A stretch of DNA of 64,000 bases from positions 4,712,001 through 4,776,000 of the forward strand of contig NZ_CP084874.1 in the NCBI RefSeq assembly GCF_020526085.1, read 5' to 3'. The notes beneath the pieces are model-generated. The model saw nothing but the letters and a program-made list of their open reading frames with translations, was not told where the DNA came from and made no database searches. Every line of letters starts with the position of its first letter. The stretch's first letter is position 1. This DNA is from Klebsiella africana (GTDB lineage: Bacteria > Pseudomonadota > Gammaproteobacteria > Enterobacterales > Enterobacteriaceae). Below are positions 31,042 through 44,089 of the stretch, piece by piece. Made by a program: the position numbers and the translations under genes.

Positions 31042-31077
31042 ATCGGTTCCTCCGTTGTCATCTCCGGCAGAGTGGCG

Positions 31078-31503
31078 TCACTCCACCAGCAATAATTTAT
31101 AAAGCGGTTGATTCTTTTCAACCAAATCAGCCAGCGTATAGTTATCCAGTTCCTTGAGAAAACTCTGCGCGGCTTCAGCTAGTGCCTGTTTCAGACGACA
31201 GGCTGGTGTAATGTGGCAAAACTCGCTGCTGCAGTTGACCAGCGATAAGGGTTCAAGGTCGCGCACCACGTCACCGACGCGGATCTGTGCTGCTGGTTTG
31301 CCGAGGCGAATGCCCCCGTTCTTCCCCCGCACAGCAGTCACATAGCCCATGCGACTTAACTGATTGATTATTTTAACCATATGATTACGGGAGACACCAT
31401 AGACCTCGGTCACTTCCGAGATACTGGTCATTCGTCCTGCCGGCAGCGACGCCATATAAATCAGCGCGCGTAGTCCGTAATCGGTGAAACTCGTTAACTG
31501 CAC
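31078..31503 (-). CDS. nsrR: Nitric-oxide-sensing transcriptional repressor NsrR
   Basis: Protein of 141 residues of the Rrf2 family. Winged helix-turn-helix in the N-terminal half ([20 protein letters not shown]) and the three Fe-S ligand cysteines in [16 protein letters not shown] (Cys91, Cys96, Cys102 in the E. coli numbering). NO damages the cluster and releases the repressor from its 11-1-11 operators; one such operator precedes ytfE at 1760-1782. First gene of nsrR-rnr-rlmB. Confidence 0.98.
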   Translation of the reverse strand: MQLTSFTDYGLRALIYMASLPAGRMTSISEVTEVYGVSRNHMVKIINQLSRMGYVTAVRGKNGGIRLGKPAAQIRVGDVVRDLEPLSLVNCSSEFCHITPACRLKQALAEAAQSFLKELDNYTLADLVEKNQPLYKLLLVE

Positions 31504-31612
31504 ATAAACCTCAGGGAAAAGAAATCAGGGTATGTCGAGCGACATCATTATTATTGATGATAAACCAGCCAGCGCTCAGGCCGCTAATTTATTTGAAATG
31601 GGGCGGGCGAAC

Positions 31613-31646
31613 AGCAAAAACAAGGGCGCCCGAACGGCGCCCCTTG
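31613..31646 (-). terminator. Terminator of purA
   Basis: On the minus strand CAAGGGGCGCC pairs with GGCGCCCTTG around a 5-base loop and is followed by TTTTTGCTGTT. It starts 8 bp after the purA stop. Confidence 0.75.
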
Positions 31647-31653
31647 AGAGTGA

Positions 31654-32955
<1,302 letters not shown>

Positions 32956-33054
32956 TCAAAATCACCGTTTGCTTAAAAATGGATTTTACCATCGCTTTTT
33001 CAGAGTTACAGCACTTTTTGCATCCAAAATAAGGCAAATCCGACCACTTTTTGA

Positions 33055-33252
33055 TCAGCCAATCGATTTCCTCAACATGTAGTAGATCACAATCCCGGCA
33101 ACCACAAGTCCGCCACCAAAACGGCGCAATAAATTATCCGGTAGCTGGCTCAGGCTGGCGACCATTTTGCGCCAGGCGCGAGGATAGAGCAGCGGGCCAA
33201 GCCCTTCGAGTACTAAAACCAGCGCCAGCGCCAGCCAAATGGTGGAGTTCAT
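33055..33252 (-). CDS. yjeT: Small membrane protein YjeT (DUF2065)
   Basis: The start at 33252 gives 65 residues beginning MNSTIWLALALVLVLEGLGP, nearly identical to E. coli YjeT; the longer in-frame extension is rejected. Two hydrophobic segments (about 3-19 and 44-60) separated by a basic loop with RRFGGG. Function is unknown. In E. coli it follows hflC directly and is part of the hfl superoperon; here the 600 bp between hflC and yjeT contain an inserted gene on the opposite strand. Confidence 0.92.
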   Translation of the reverse strand: MNSTIWLALALVLVLEGLGPLLYPRAWRKMVASLSQLPDNLLRRFGGGLVVAGIVIYYMLRKSIG

Positions 33253-33475
33253 CGTCAACCTTAATTGAAAAGTATTATTGCCGCCCTCGCGGGCGTCGGT
33301 AGCCAGCATGGTGAATTCATTCCCTCATTTCACATTGTCCCGTATTTCATCTTCATTATGAACCGGCAAGGTGAAACAAAATTCACAACTAATTGTATTG
33401 CTGGATATTTTTTAAATTGTAACTATGCCATCGCGTACTACAACCCGGTACGTCTACATAATCAGGAAGATTATC

Positions 33476-33523
33476 ATGAGAGAATTAACCACATTCGAAA
33501 TCGAAAATGTGAGCGGCGCAGGC
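33476..33523 (+). other. Double-glycine-type leader peptide with predicted cleavage after Gly-Ala-Gly
   Basis: These sixteen codons read MRELTTFEIENVSGAG. Leaders of this type are removed by the N-terminal C39 peptidase of ABC exporters such as CvaB; the Gly-Ala or Gly-Gly pair precedes the cut. No C39 transporter is encoded in this window, so processing would need one encoded elsewhere. Confidence 0.7.
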
Positions 33524-33766
33524 TGGTTACAGGATGGCCTGGCTTCCTTAGGCAGCAAAGTCGGCGCTGCCGCATGGACCATGGGCACCGATGCCCTGAG
33601 CATCAACCTGCCGCTGATTGGCACCCTCAATTTGGCCGACCTGGCGCCGGATCTGGGCAAAACCCTGGGCGAAAGCGTCGGGTCTACCATCGGTGGTACT
33701 ATCGAAAGTGCGCTGGCGAGCCTGCCGGTAGTTGGTGGCCTGCTGAACAAACTGCTAGGCAACTAA
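33476..33766 (+). CDS. Putative class II microcin-like peptide precursor with double-glycine-type leader
   Basis: ATG at 33476, after AGGA, encodes 96 residues. The first 16, MRELTTFEIENVSGAG, fit the leader consensus of class II microcins and colicin V (Met-Arg, hydrophobic residues at fixed spacing, final Ser-Gly-Ala-Gly), with predicted cleavage after Gly16. The 80-residue remainder is Gly/Ala/Leu-rich, lacks Cys, Arg, His and Tyr, has two Trp, is about -3 in charge, and has GxxxG-like runs (GESVGSTIGG) and a hydrophobic end VVGGLLNKLLGN. Its own unit: AT-rich upstream DNA with a possible TTGCTG-16-TAACTA promoter, an inverted repeat GTGAA-N6-TTCAC at 33371-33386, and a terminator at 33786-33814. 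No exporter or immunity gene is nearby. Activity is inferred. Confidence 0.75.
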   Translation: MRELTTFEIENVSGAGWLQDGLASLGSKVGAAAWTMGTDALSINLPLIGTLNLADLAPDLGKTLGESVGSTIGGTIESALASLPVVGGLLNKLLGN

Positions 33767-33785
33767 TTCCCGCCCTTGCAGTATG

Positions 33786-33814
33786 AAAAAAGGCGCCTGT
33801 CTCAGGCGCCTTTT
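33786..33814. terminator. Bidirectional terminator between the microcin-like gene and hflC
   Basis: Nine-bp stem AGGCGCCTG/CAGGCGCCT around a 3-base loop, flanked by six A on the left and four T on the right. It can end the plus-strand microcin-like transcript (20 bp after its stop) and the minus-strand hfl transcript (35 bp after hflC). Confidence 0.85.
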
Positions 33815-33848
33815 CGCATTATTACTTCAGGTTTACACCTTCTCCGGC

Positions 33849-34853
33849 TTATTTACGCACCGAATCCGGTGAACGCATATAGCGGAAGAAATCGCTGTCC
33901 GGGCTCAGGACCATCACGTCCTGGTTACTCTGGAAGCTCTTCTCATAGGCACGCAGGCTACGGATAAAGGAATAGAAGCCTGGATCCTGGCTGAACGCGT
34001 CGGCAAACAGTTTCGCGGATTCCGCATCACCTTCACCACGCAGGATACGGCCCTGGCGCTCGGCTTCCGCCAGCGTCTTGGTGACTTCATAGTCCGCAGT
34101 CGCGCGCAGTTTTTCAGCCTCTTCCTGGCCTTGTGAACGGTGGCGACGAGCAACCGCTTCACGCTCCGCACGCATACGGTTGTAGATCGCTTCCGACACT
34201 TCCGCCGGCAGGTTGATCTGTTTGATACGTACGTCGACAACTTCGATACCCAGCGCCGCCATACTGTTCGGGTTGATCACCTGCACTTTACCGTTGGTTT
34301 CGGCTTCTACACGCTCTGCCGCTTTGGCGATCGCGTCGTCAGCCGCCGGGGTGCTAACCTCATCTTCCGTACCAGCCGAACCCGAGTTCAGCGCATCGCG
34401 TACTTCCAGGGTCAGGCGACCACGGGAGTCGGTCACGATGTCTTTCACATCCAGACGACCAATTTCAGAACGCAGACGGTCCGAGAATTTACGTTTCAAC
34501 AGCACCTCGGCCTGGGAGACGTCGCCGCCGCCGGTGGCCAGGTAGTAACGGCTGAAGTCGCTGATACGCCATTTAATATAGGAGTCGACGATCAGGTCTT
34601 TCTTCTCTTTAGTAACGAAACGGTCAGCCTGGTTGTCCATGGTTTGAATACGCGCATCCAGCATCTTCACCGATTCGATAAACGGGATCTTGAAGTGCAG
34701 GCCCGGCGCATACACCAGCGGCTTGTTCTCGTCGTCGCGCAGGACTTTACCAAAACGCAGCGTGATACCGCGCTCGCCTTCCTTTACAACAAAGACTGAC
34801 ATGTAGAGCACTACCAGCACGATGACAATGATCGCGATAACAGATTTACGCAT
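33849..34853 (-). CDS. hflC: FtsH protease modulator HflC
   Basis: Protein of 334 residues: one N-terminal membrane anchor (about 4-22), then the SPFH/band 7 domain (VVKEGERGITLRFGKV) and a coiled-coil region rich in Ala/Glu/Arg (AEREAVARRHRSQGQEEAEK). With HflK it forms a large periplasmic-facing cage around the FtsH protease and restrains its action on membrane substrates. It starts 2 bp after the hflK stop; the pair is translated together. Confidence 0.98.
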   Translation of the reverse strand: MRKSVIAIIVIVLVVLYMSVFVVKEGERGITLRFGKVLRDDENKPLVYAPGLHFKIPFIESVKMLDARIQTMDNQADRFVTKEKKDLIVDSYIKWRISDFSRYYLATGGGDVSQAEVLLKRKFSDRLRSEIGRLDVKDIVTDSRGRLTLEVRDALNSGSAGTEDEVSTPAADDAIAKAAERVEAETNGKVQVINPNSMAALGIEVVDVRIKQINLPAEVSEAIYNRMRAEREAVARRHRSQGQEEAEKLRATADYEVTKTLAEAERQGRILRGEGDAESAKLFADAFSQDPGFYSFIRSLRAYEKSFQSNQDVMVLSPDSDFFRYMRSPDSVRK

Positions 34854-34855
34854 CG

Positions 34856-36118
34856 TTATTCCCCCTGACGCTGGTAGTCGTTACGCTGCGCGTTAGCGCG
34901 GCGTTGGTCCATAATGCTACCCCCGGTTGAGCTCGAGGTTGATGAGGTGCTGGCGCTGCTTGAGCTGGATGCTGGCGGCAGGCGCAGCAGCTCGCTGGCG
35001 TCACTGCTATCGCTCTTTGCTGCCGGCGCAGCGGCGCCTTTCAGCATCTGGTCCAGCGGCAGAACCATCAGATTGCCGTTTTTGCTGTCATTGACCAGCA
35101 CTTTACGGGTGTGGCTCAGCACTTTTTCCATGGTTTCGATATACAGACGCTCGCGGGTAATTTCCGGCGCGGCTTTATATTCCGGCAGGATCTTCGCAAA
35201 GCGAGCCACTTCACCCTGGGCTTCCAGTACGGTCTGGGTCTTGTAGGCGCGAGCCTCTTCGAGGATACGCTGCGCCTGACCATTCGCCCGCGGCTGGACT
35301 TCGTTGGTATACGCTTCCGCTTCGCGAATGTACTGCTGTTCGTTCTCACGCGCGGCAATGGCATCGTCAAACGCGGCCTTCACCTCTTCCGGCGGACGTG
35401 CCGTCTGGAAGTTGACGTCCAGCAGAGTGATACCCATGTTGTACGGGCGAATCGTCTCTTCCAGCTCGCGCTGGGTATCGCTACGGATCACGGTACGACC
35501 TTCAGTCAGGATGCGATCCATGGTGTATTTGCCGATCACGCCGCGCAGCGCGCTGTCGGTGGCCTGACGCAGGCTGTCGTCCGCGCTGGTCACGCTAAAC
35601 AGATAACGCTCCGGATCGGTGACGCGGTACTGCACGTTCATCTCAACGCGCACCACGTTTTCGTCAGAGGTCAGCATGACGCCGGAAGCCGCCAGTTCGC
35701 GCACCGACTCCACGTTCACCGCCTGAACGTTATCGATAAAGGTCGGTTTCCAGTTCAGGCCAGGCTCAACCAGATGGCTGAACTTACCAAAACGGGTGAC
35801 CACGCCGCGCTCGGCTTCTTTAATGGTATAGAAACCGCTGGCCGCCCAGATAATCACTGCCGCCGCGGCAACGATGCCGACAATACGCCCGCCCATTGGT
35901 CCGCGAGGCCCCTGCGCGCTATTGCCGCCGCCCAGGCCGCCCTTGCCGCCGCCGAGCCCGCCAAGTTTTTTACTTAACTTGCGGAAGATATCATCCAGAT
36001 CCGGCGGCCCCTGCTCGCGACCGCCTTTATTGCCATTTCCCTCAGAGTTGCCGCCAGGTTTGCTGCTCCCCCACGGGTCGCGGTCCTGTCCGTTATTACC
36101 GGGCTGATTCCACGCCAT
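34856..36118 (-). CDS. hflK: FtsH protease modulator HflK
   Basis: Protein of 420 residues. N-terminal Gly/Asn-rich cytoplasmic stretch with GGLGGGKGGLGGGN, a single membrane segment at about 80-100, then the SPFH domain and coiled coil (VKAAFDDAIAARENEQQYIR), and a Ser-rich tail. Partner of HflC in the HflKC-FtsH complex. Encoded 65 bp downstream of hflX. Confidence 0.98.
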   Translation of the reverse strand: MAWNQPGNNGQDRDPWGSSKPGGNSEGNGNKGGREQGPPDLDDIFRKLSKKLGGLGGGKGGLGGGNSAQGPRGPMGGRIVGIVAAAAVIIWAASGFYTIKEAERGVVTRFGKFSHLVEPGLNWKPTFIDNVQAVNVESVRELAASGVMLTSDENVVRVEMNVQYRVTDPERYLFSVTSADDSLRQATDSALRGVIGKYTMDRILTEGRTVIRSDTQRELEETIRPYNMGITLLDVNFQTARPPEEVKAAFDDAIAARENEQQYIREAEAYTNEVQPRANGQAQRILEEARAYKTQTVLEAQGEVARFAKILPEYKAAPEITRERLYIETMEKVLSHTRKVLVNDSKNGNLMVLPLDQMLKGAAAPAAKSDSSDASELLRLPPASSSSSASTSSTSSSTGGSIMDQRRANAQRNDYQRQGE

Positions 36119-36183
36119 GTATATGCTCCATATTTGTTTTTGATATCCCCACAGGGGTCAATATCTTCAGGCAAGCTGCAAGG

Positions 36184-37464
36184 TTAAACCACATAGTCAA
36201 CAAGCGTTGGCTCTTGCTTACAGAGGCGCCGCCAGTCAACGATCGGCATGCGCACCTGCAGACTCACGCTGCCGTCATCCTCCATCCACTCTTTTTCTAT
36301 CGCCTGAAGCTGATAGAAACGGCTTCTCAGTCGCCCTTCTTTCGGCGGTAAGCGCAGCGTATGCTGGGCCACTTCACCGGAAAGACGCTCCGTTAATGCC
36401 TGAAAAAGCAGTGGTACGCCAACCCCGGTCTGGGCTGAAAGCCAGACCCGAATCGGTTTATTTTCATCATCACGATCGATGCGCGGTTCAAAATCGTCAA
36501 GCATGTCGATTTTGTTCATCACCAGCAGCGCCGGGATCTCATCGGCCTCAATTTCAGCGAGAACCGTATTTACCGCATCAATGTTTTCCTGCACGCGGAC
36601 ATCCGCCGCATCAATCACATGCAGCAGCAGCGTCGCCTGACGCGTCTCCTGCAACGTCGCTTTAAACGCCGCGACCAGATCGTGCGGCAGGTGGCGAATA
36701 AAGCCGACGGTATCGGCCAGTACCGTTTCGCCGACGTCAGGGACGTCAATGCGGCGCAGCGTCGGGTCCAGGGTGGCGAACAGCTGGTTCGCGGCATAGA
36801 CCTCAGCGGCGGTGATCTGGTTAAAAAGCGTTGATTTTCCGGCGTTGGTGTAGCCCACCAGCGACACGGTAGGAATATCGGCTTTCGCGCGCGACCGTCG
36901 TCCCTGCTCACGCTGTTTCTCGACTTTTTCCAGTCGCGACAGGATCTGCATGATACGGTTACGCAATAAACGGCGGTCGGTTTCGAGCTGAGTTTCACCC
37001 GGGCCACGCAAACCAATCCCGCCCTTCTGTCTTTCAAGGTGGGTCCAGCCGCGGACAAGGCGTGTCGCCATATGGCGCAGCTGCGCCAGCTCGACCTGCA
37101 GTTTCCCTTCATGGGTGCGCGCGCGCTGGGCGAAAATATCTAAAATAAGACCGGTGCGATCGATAACCCGGCATTCGCACAGGCGTTCCAGGTTGCGTTC
37201 TTGCGCCGGACTCAGGGCATGATCGAAGAGCACGACCGACGCGCCGGTCGCTTTAACGGCTTCCGCAATTTCGACTGCCTTACCTTCACCAACAAAATAC
37301 TTCGGGTGCGGTGCTTTACGGCTACCGGTAATCACCTGCATTGCTTCGACACCGGCGGAAGAGGCCAGAGTTTCAAACTCCTGGAGATCTTCCATATCTT
37401 TGTCTTGCGAAAAATAGATGTGTACCAGTACCGCCTGCTCACCGGCGTCATAACGGTCAAACAA
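36184..37464 (-). CDS. hflX: Ribosome-associated GTPase HflX
   Basis: Protein of 426 residues of the HflX/OBG group. The N-terminal HflX domain ends in a Gly-rich linker (GIGLRGPGETQLETDRR). The GTPase domain carries G1 VGYTNAGKSTLFN, G3 DTVGFIRHLP and G4 NKID. HflX binds the 50S subunit and splits stalled 70S ribosomes under heat stress. It lies between hfq and hflK in the conserved superoperon. Confidence 0.98.
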   Translation of the reverse strand: MFDRYDAGEQAVLVHIYFSQDKDMEDLQEFETLASSAGVEAMQVITGSRKAPHPKYFVGEGKAVEIAEAVKATGASVVLFDHALSPAQERNLERLCECRVIDRTGLILDIFAQRARTHEGKLQVELAQLRHMATRLVRGWTHLERQKGGIGLRGPGETQLETDRRLLRNRIMQILSRLEKVEKQREQGRRSRAKADIPTVSLVGYTNAGKSTLFNQITAAEVYAANQLFATLDPTLRRIDVPDVGETVLADTVGFIRHLPHDLVAAFKATLQETRQATLLLHVIDAADVRVQENIDAVNTVLAEIEADEIPALLVMNKIDMLDDFEPRIDRDDENKPIRVWLSAQTGVGVPLLFQALTERLSGEVAQHTLRLPPKEGRLRSRFYQLQAIEKEWMEDDGSVSLQVRMPIVDWRRLCKQEPTLVDYVV

Positions 37465-37539
37465 GCGTAAACCCCTTATAAAATACCAGCGGGGAACGCA
37501 GAAAACCTGGCTCCCCGGCGTGGAAAAACAGCACTGGCC

Positions 37540-37860
<321 letters not shown>

Positions 37861-37938
37861 TTATATGTATGCTTGTTTTGTACTCAGAACCTTACGATTC
37901 TTAAAAAATTACGCACGATACCGTTTAATTGTACACGT

Positions 37939-38889
37939 TCAGTTCTGGCTCGCACCAACAACCTGTAATACTTTGTTGAGCGCTTGTTCAGGTTGTTCGC
38001 TGTCTAACCAGTGCACACCTTCCCAACCGCGCAGCCAGGTGACCTGACGTTTGGCTAACTGTCTCGTGGCGCAAACACCTCGATAAACCATCTCATCATA
38101 CGGGATCTCGCCATTGAGATATGACCACATCTGGCGGTATCCAACACAACGGATGGAAGGCATATCCGTATGCAAATCTCCGCGGGCAAAAAGCGCCCGT
38201 ACTTCTGCTTCAAAACCTGAAGCTAACATCTGATGAAAACGCTGTTCTATGCGTTGATGGAGCAGTTCACGGCTCGCCGGGGCGATGGCGAACTGATGCA
38301 CCTGATATGGCAGAGCGTCTCCTGACGTTTGCGTCAGTTCCGTTAAAGTTTTACCCGAAATGAAAAAAACTTCCAGTGCCCGGGAAAGCCTTTGCGGATC
38401 ATTTGGATGAATACGCGCAGCAGCCACGGGATCAATTTCCTGTAATTGCTGATGTAACGCGTTCCACCCCTGCTCTGCGGCCTGCTGCTCAATCCGTGCT
38501 CTGACCTGTGGGTCAGCCGACGGTAAGGGCGACAATCCTTCCAGCAACGCTTTGAAATACAACATCGTTCCGCCGACTAACAGCGGAATTCGCCCGGCGG
38601 CGACAATATCCGCCATCGCCGCCAGCGCATCGCGGCGAAAATCCGCCGCGGAATAGGCCTCCGCAGGATCCAAAATATCCAACAGCCGATGCGGCGCCGC
38701 GCTAAGCTCCGCAGCATCCGGTTTGGCGGTGCCAATATCCATTCCCCGATAAATGAGGGCGGAATCAACGCTAATCAACTCTACTGGCAAAACTTTACGT
38801 AAGGCTATCGCCAGCGCGGTTTTGCCGGAGGCCGTCGGGCCCATTAAAAAAATTGCCTTGGGCAGGCTCGCCTCGGTTACATCATTCAT
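37939..38889 (-). CDS. miaA: tRNA dimethylallyltransferase MiaA
   Basis: Protein of 316 residues with the P-loop [17 protein letters not shown] near the start and the DMPA-transferase signature ([20 protein letters not shown]). It adds dimethylallyl to A37 of tRNAs reading UNN codons. It overlaps the mutL stop by 8 bp. In E. coli several promoters serving miaA-hfq lie inside this stretch; I did not map them. Confidence 0.98.
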   Translation of the reverse strand: MNDVTEASLPKAIFLMGPTASGKTALAIALRKVLPVELISVDSALIYRGMDIGTAKPDAAELSAAPHRLLDILDPAEAYSAADFRRDALAAMADIVAAGRIPLLVGGTMLYFKALLEGLSPLPSADPQVRARIEQQAAEQGWNALHQQLQEIDPVAAARIHPNDPQRLSRALEVFFISGKTLTELTQTSGDALPYQVHQFAIAPASRELLHQRIEQRFHQMLASGFEAEVRALFARGDLHTDMPSIRCVGYRQMWSYLNGEIPYDEMVYRGVCATRQLAKRQVTWLRGWEGVHWLDSEQPEQALNKVLQVVGASQN

Positions 38890-40747
38890 CTTTCAGGGCA
38901 TTCATCGCCGAATGGAGATCTACAGGTTGTAACAGGCCACCCGGCGGCGCTTTCACCAGCTGCGGGCAAAGACGCTCAACGTCCGCCAGCAGCGCAATCG
39001 CCTGCGCCATATTCCATGACGTCTGTTCGCTCGTCAGATTACGCGCCATCCATTGGGCGATATTGCCGACGTCGAATGCGTTTTGCTGCGCCAGGTAGCC
39101 TATCAGTTCAGGAATCAAGATTTGTAAATTTTGTTGTCTTAAGGGTAAAGGGACCGCGCGGACCGTCACGTGCTGGGCATCTGCTTGTAAATCGATGCCC
39201 AATTGCGCCAGCGCCGGCTGCGCCTTTTCCAGCGCCTTACGTTCTGCTTCACTCACTTTAAGACGTAGCGGGATAAGCAGCGGCTGGGCGCAAACCGCTT
39301 CCGCGCCCGGCGTTAGCTGCGCCTGACGCAGCCACCGTTCCGCCACCGGCAGCGCCAGCAACGCCAATGTGCCGCCGCGCTCGAGCAGCGCGCAATCGCT
39401 GCCGATAATAGTCAGCACCCGGCCAAAGCTTTGGCTGTGGGCTGCCAGACTTTCCGCAGGCGCTGTCGCAACGGGCTGCTTTTCCACCGCCGGGGTTTGC
39501 AGCAGTTGACGGTAAAGCGCCCCCTGCTGTTTTTGATAACCCGGCTGCGCGTGGGGCCAGCTGGCGCCGCCTGCGCTATAGCCGCCGCCGGAGGCGGCAG
39601 GTTCACGCAGCGCGCGGGTATCATAACCCGCCGCCGGTTCCCGGGCAGGCGATGGCCGAGCAAACTGGTTGCCGCCCGCGGCGATGCGGTTCTCCGGCAT
39701 CTGGCGCGGCGCCGGCGGGTCGTCTTTTTCCGCCAGCGGCGCGTCAAGCTGCTGCTGCAGTACGCTCAATACGCCCTGGTAGATAAAGTCGTGCACCAGG
39801 CGTGACTGATGGAAACGCACCTCATGCTTGGCCGGATGGACGTTCACATCCACCTGATGGGGATCGATCTCCAGATACAGCACAAACGCCGGCTGCTGAT
39901 CGGCCCCCAGCTTGTCTTCACAGGCCTGACGGATAGCGTGGTTGATCAGGCGGTCGCGCATCATCCGCCCGTTAACGTAGCAATATTGAATTTCCGCCAG
40001 CGCCGGGGTGGTATGGAGCGGATCGGCAACCCAGCCACGCAGGGTCAGATCGCCATGCTGCCACTCGATCGCCAGCGCATGTTCAAGGAAGGCGGCGCCA
40101 CAGATGGTTCCCAGCCGCCGCTCGCGCTGGCTATCCTGAGCGACTGCCCGATACTGGCGCATTATCTTGCCGTTATGGCTGAGGTTAATGGTGACGTCGA
40201 AGCGTGCCAGCGCAATGCGGCGCACCACCTCGTCAATGTGGCCGAACTCGGTTTTTTCGGTGCGCATGAATTTGCGCCGCGCCGGAGTGTTGTAGAACAG
40301 ATCGAGGACTTCCAGGGTGGTGCCAACCGGGTGCGCCGCCGGCTTCACCGTCACCGCCTGATCGCGGCCTTCAGCATACGCCTGCCAGGCTTCCTGCTGC
40401 TCCGCCGTGCGCGAAGTCAGCGTTAAGCGCGCTACCGAACTGATACTGGCCAGCGCTTCGCCGCGAAAACCGAGGCTGATAATGGCCTCCAGATCGTCAA
40501 GCGAGGCGATCTTACTGGTCGCATGGCGAGCCAGGGCCAGCGCCAGCTCGTCTTTTTTGATGCCGCAGCCGTTATCGCGGATGCGAATGAGCTTCGCGCC
40601 GCCGCGTTCGATATCAATATCAATCCGCGTGGCGCCCGCATCAAGGCTGTTTTCAACCAGCTCTTTCACCACCGAGGCGGGCCTTTCCACCACTTCGCCG
40701 GCGGCAATCTGGTTGGCGAGCTGCGGTGGCAGAACCTGAATCGGCAT
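38882..40747 (-). CDS. mutL: DNA mismatch repair protein MutL
   Basis: Protein of 621 residues. N-terminal GHKL ATPase ([46 protein letters not shown]) and transducer domain to about 330; a low-complexity Gly/Pro/Ala linker (about 340-430); and the C-terminal dimerisation domain. As in other enterobacteria it lacks the endonuclease motif and works with MutS and MutH. It ends inside the miaA start and follows amiB by 10 bp. Confidence 0.98.
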   Translation of the reverse strand: MPIQVLPPQLANQIAAGEVVERPASVVKELVENSLDAGATRIDIDIERGGAKLIRIRDNGCGIKKDELALALARHATSKIASLDDLEAIISLGFRGEALASISSVARLTLTSRTAEQQEAWQAYAEGRDQAVTVKPAAHPVGTTLEVLDLFYNTPARRKFMRTEKTEFGHIDEVVRRIALARFDVTINLSHNGKIMRQYRAVAQDSQRERRLGTICGAAFLEHALAIEWQHGDLTLRGWVADPLHTTPALAEIQYCYVNGRMMRDRLINHAIRQACEDKLGADQQPAFVLYLEIDPHQVDVNVHPAKHEVRFHQSRLVHDFIYQGVLSVLQQQLDAPLAEKDDPPAPRQMPENRIAAGGNQFARPSPAREPAAGYDTRALREPAASGGGYSAGGASWPHAQPGYQKQQGALYRQLLQTPAVEKQPVATAPAESLAAHSQSFGRVLTIIGSDCALLERGGTLALLALPVAERWLRQAQLTPGAEAVCAQPLLIPLRLKVSEAERKALEKAQPALAQLGIDLQADAQHVTVRAVPLPLRQQNLQILIPELIGYLAQQNAFDVGNIAQWMARNLTSEQTSWNMAQAIALLADVERLCPQLVKAPPGGLLQPVDLHSAMNALKDE

Positions 40748-40757
40748 CCCCTGCTCC

Positions 40758-42092
40758 TTAGTTAATCAACATCCCGCCCGGCGCCGCAGCGCTGGCGGTC
40801 TGCGCCGCCTCGCCGCGAGGCGCCGACTGCAGCGGATGCTGCATAAAGTAGTTGCGCAGGCCATTATAAATCGCCTGTGCGATCTGCTCCTGGTAATCAT
40901 CGCTCCCCAGCAGCCGCTCTTCGCCGTTGTTACTGATAAACCCCGTTTCCACGAGGATCGACGGGATATCCGGCGAACGCAGCACGCCAAGGCTGGCATG
41001 CTCCGGGCGGCGTTTGTGCAGGTTGCCAATGCGCTGCAGCTGGCTCAGCACGTTGGTCGCTACATCGTAGCCGACGCGCTGGGAATGACCGAACTGCAGA
41101 TCCAGCACCGCCTGGCTTAGGTAGGGATCGGCCTGGCTGTTTGCCAGCACGTCGCCCGCCCCGCCGAGCAGTTCAGACTGTTTCTCATGCTGTTCCAGCC
41201 AACCAGCCATTTCGCTATTGGCGCGACGGTTCGAAAGCACCCACACCGAGGCGCCGGTCGCATCGCGGTTTGGCGCGGCGTCGGCGTGGATAGAGACGAG
41301 GAAATTGGCGTTTTGCTTACGCGCTACGTCCGAGCGTCCCATCACCGAAATAAAGTAATCTCCGTCGCGGGTCAGCACCGGCTTAAACTGCGGATCGGCG
41401 CTCAGCAGCGCCCGCAGCTTGCGTGCGATGGCGATAGTCACGTTCTTCTCTTTGGTGCCGTTCGGGCCAATCGCCCCAGGATCCTGGCCGCCGTGTCCCG
41501 CATCGATGGCGATAATGACCTTATCATCCGCCGACACCGTGCGGGCCGCCGGGCGAGTCACGGTCTGATTGTTGGTCATCACCGTCTGCCGTTCATGGCC
41601 CGACGAGCTGAACGGGTTACGCCCTGGCGTCGTCGTCCGGGATGGCATCACCGGCGGCGGGTCGGCCCGTTTCACCACCACGGGAGGCGGCGGTGGCGGC
41701 GGTGGCGCGTCGGCATTGATGGTAAAGACCACCGTGTAATTCGCCCCGTTCTGCTGCTTCACCGCCCGCGTTTTGCCATCTTCCGTCAGATCCACCAGCA
41801 GACGCAGCGTCTGCGTATCCTGCGGCGTGCCGGCGCGAATGCTCTTCACCAGGTTGCTGCCGCTAAACTGCAGCGGTAGTCCCTGCAATACGCCGCTCTG
41901 TTTGATATCCAGCGCCACCAGTCGTTTGCCCTGCGGGGTAAAAGAGTACTCCGGTTCACCGACAAAGCTAAGAGTAATACGGGCCTGCTGGTCCCCGTTG
42001 GAGACCTGGATATCGGATAAACTCGCCGCAGTGGCGTGAAGACTCGACAGCATCAGCGCAGCGGCAAGCCAGGTGGTTATGCGATACTTCAT
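40758..42092 (-). CDS. amiB: N-acetylmuramoyl-L-alanine amidase AmiB
   Basis: Protein of 444 residues. Signal peptide ([20 protein letters not shown]), AMIN domain (about 25-130) for septal targeting, a run of eight prolines as linker, and the zinc Amidase_3 domain (about 190-420) with [29 protein letters not shown] and [13 protein letters not shown]. It cleaves peptidoglycan during daughter-cell separation and is activated by EnvC. No LysM domain follows the catalytic part here, unlike E. coli AmiC-type variants. Confidence 0.96.
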   Translation of the reverse strand: MKYRITTWLAAALMLSSLHATAASLSDIQVSNGDQQARITLSFVGEPEYSFTPQGKRLVALDIKQSGVLQGLPLQFSGSNLVKSIRAGTPQDTQTLRLLVDLTEDGKTRAVKQQNGANYTVVFTINADAPPPPPPPPVVVKRADPPPVMPSRTTTPGRNPFSSSGHERQTVMTNNQTVTRPAARTVSADDKVIIAIDAGHGGQDPGAIGPNGTKEKNVTIAIARKLRALLSADPQFKPVLTRDGDYFISVMGRSDVARKQNANFLVSIHADAAPNRDATGASVWVLSNRRANSEMAGWLEQHEKQSELLGGAGDVLANSQADPYLSQAVLDLQFGHSQRVGYDVATNVLSQLQRIGNLHKRRPEHASLGVLRSPDIPSILVETGFISNNGEERLLGSDDYQEQIAQAIYNGLRNYFMQHPLQSAPRGEAAQTASAAAPGGMLIN

Positions 42093-42108
42093 CCCGTCAT
42101 CCTTCAGG

Positions 42109-44087
<1,979 letters not shown>

Positions 44088-44089
<2 letters not shown>

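Noticed and set aside
33371..33386. GTGAA-N6-TTCAC upstream of the microcin-like gene as a CRP site
   Set aside because: The outer TGA/TCA spacing is two bases too long for CRP; it is kept only as an unassigned inverted repeat.
33454..33762. Open frame antisense to the microcin-like gene, considered as an immunity protein
   Set aside because: It exactly mirrors the microcin-like coding sequence, has no convincing ribosome site, and shows no membrane-protein pattern typical of immunity proteins.
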